Source: Anas platyrhynchos (taxonomy: Eukaryota > Chordata > Aves > Anseriformes > Anatidae). Taken from it: DNA of 64,000 nucleotides. The notes under the pieces were generated by a model that did not search any database, was not told the DNA's origin, and saw only the letters and a program-made list of their open reading frames with translations. Each line of letters begins with the position of its first letter. Position 1 is the first letter of the stretch. The position numbers and the translations under genes were made by a program. Of the stretch, positions 62,901-64,000 are shown one piece after another. The DNA is taken from NCBI RefSeq assembly GCF_047663525.1, contig NC_092606.1:8120501-8184500 (forward strand), written 5' to 3'.

Positions 62901-64000
62901 CTCTGTCTGCTTAATGCATTATTTGAAGCAGGTTGAACATGGCTGCAGGCAAGAAGGAGAGCCTGATGGTAACGAGGTGGCTTGTGTTTAATGGCTAGGA
63001 GGCCAGGGCTTGGCCATCCCTGCCCGGCTGCCTCCACCTAAGGGAGCTGGCCCCAGAACCAGGGAGCATCACCTGGGAAGGAAAACGCCTTGGTAAGGAG
63101 AGGCAGGTGCACCAGGGAATGGAGGAAAAATACTTGTTGGTACAGTCTGCTCTCTTTGGGAGCCAAGAGAGTGAGGCTGGGTTCTCCTCCATGTTCTCTG
63201 AGGCTTCCCCAAAGAGAGGTGCAAGGCCAGGGCTGCACCGGGGCAAGGAGAGGGTGCGAGTGTGTCAGTGCCCAGCTGCTTCCCGGGGAAAGCAGCATGC
63301 TGGTTCCTTTCAGACACATAACTTTTCCCCATTAAAAGGTACCATTTTAAGTGTTTGTGCTTTTTTCCATAAGTATACTGGCCAGTGGGACTGCAGCACA
63401 CAAGCACTGCTCAAAGGACACCCATTGAGTTATAGAGGCAAGTCTCAGGGAGCCGAAACCTGTAGCTTTGGTCCCGTAGCTTCGCACACCATGCACAGCC
63501 TCACTCTGTGTTTGCCTTGGAAGCAGCTGGAAATCAAAGGAGGGTGTGTTTTGTTTTGGTGAGTGGGAAACAGGGCTCTCCCAAGGGAAGCTATAATGTC
63601 ATTTTGCTTTGAAATTGTGATTTCAATGTGGCTGAGCATATGAACACTTTCGTACCATGGCAACTCTTTATTCATGTGTAAAGGTTAGGTTAAGAGCCTG
63701 TGTTTCATTTAAATATAAAGGGTATCCAAGGCACTCTTTGCATTGGTTCTGCTACAGAGTAGTTCTGTAAATGATGGCTAACACAAGAAACGTCTGTACT
63801 AAGGTGACCTTCTGTTCAGAGCAGCTTTTTACCCCGTAGCAGATTACCATCAAGTCCTGCAGCTTTTGGTTTGTTGTAGCTCTGGCCAGCAGACAAAGCG
63901 TGTCCTGACATGAGCTTGCCTCACGTGTGATCAGCACCACCCACCTCCATGTTTGCAGCCCGACCTGAGCACTTCCAGGAAAATTCTTCTTTCCCAAAGC
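56941..64000. other. Intronic DNA to the window end, no exon seen
   Basis: Unique sequence with modest GC variation. A GTGCGTGCACACGTGTGCG purine/pyrimidine-alternating stretch lies near 57661. No spinster exon 2 is visible. Frames of up to about 150 codons near 63100-63560 lack any recognisable domain and overlap antisense frames. Confidence 0.5.

Larger units (their letters stand above)
31639..64000 (+). other. SPNS2: SPNS2 intron 1 (at least 32 kb, open at the window end)
   Basis: Everything after the donor reads as non-coding. I looked for exon 2, which should continue from TVAG with a Val-Leu-Leu-Asp-Ile-Gln-Gln segment and later a Phe-Met-Val-Ala-Ala-Pro helix. I saw no candidate after an acceptor site. 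The rest of the gene therefore probably lies beyond 64000. The intron contains MIR-like relics, a pre-miRNA-like hairpin, a solo LTR, two CR1 fragments and many A/T homopolymers, listed separately. A short exon missed by eye is possible, so the intron length is an inference. Confidence 0.6.

Overview
The window looks like avian (bird) nuclear DNA. The 3' ends of two CR1 LINEs carry the typical avian 3' tail. There is a solo LTR of a type common in bird genomes, a probable remnant of the chicken-type mariner Galluhop, and several worn MIR-like SINEs. Coding density is very low. I recognise one protein-coding exon in 64 kb: the first coding exon of SPNS2, the sphingosine-1-phosphate exporter, on the + strand at 31320-31632. 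It sits in a strong CpG island and ends at a consensus splice donor.

Layout. Positions 1-30700 are upstream, apparently intergenic DNA with no exon I can support. This stretch holds homopolymer tracts, MIR-like relics (about 9155, 11440 and 19862), a Galluhop-like terminal repeat (14669), a diverged direct repeat of about 150 bp (13640 and 14967) and an isolated CpG-dense patch (18285-18635). Positions 30701-30842 are a small minisatellite just upstream of SPNS2. Positions 31090-32250 are the CpG-island promoter, 5' UTR, exon 1 and the start of intron 1. Positions 31633-64000 read as SPNS2 intron 1, since I could not find exon 2. They contain MIR-like relics, a pre-miRNA-like hairpin (35793-35889), a solo LTR (about 37300-38299) and two CR1 fragments (45335-45567 and 48995-49336).

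The most interesting item is the hairpin at 35793-35889. It has 37 base pairs over 97 nt, a 10-nt terminal loop and only small bulges, which is the geometry of a microRNA precursor. I do not recognise its arm sequences as a known family. Almost all other open frames in the window are chance or shadow frames in non-coding DNA. Many start at non-ATG codons, and the longest one (432 codons, minus strand, 30816-32114) is the antisense of the CpG island.
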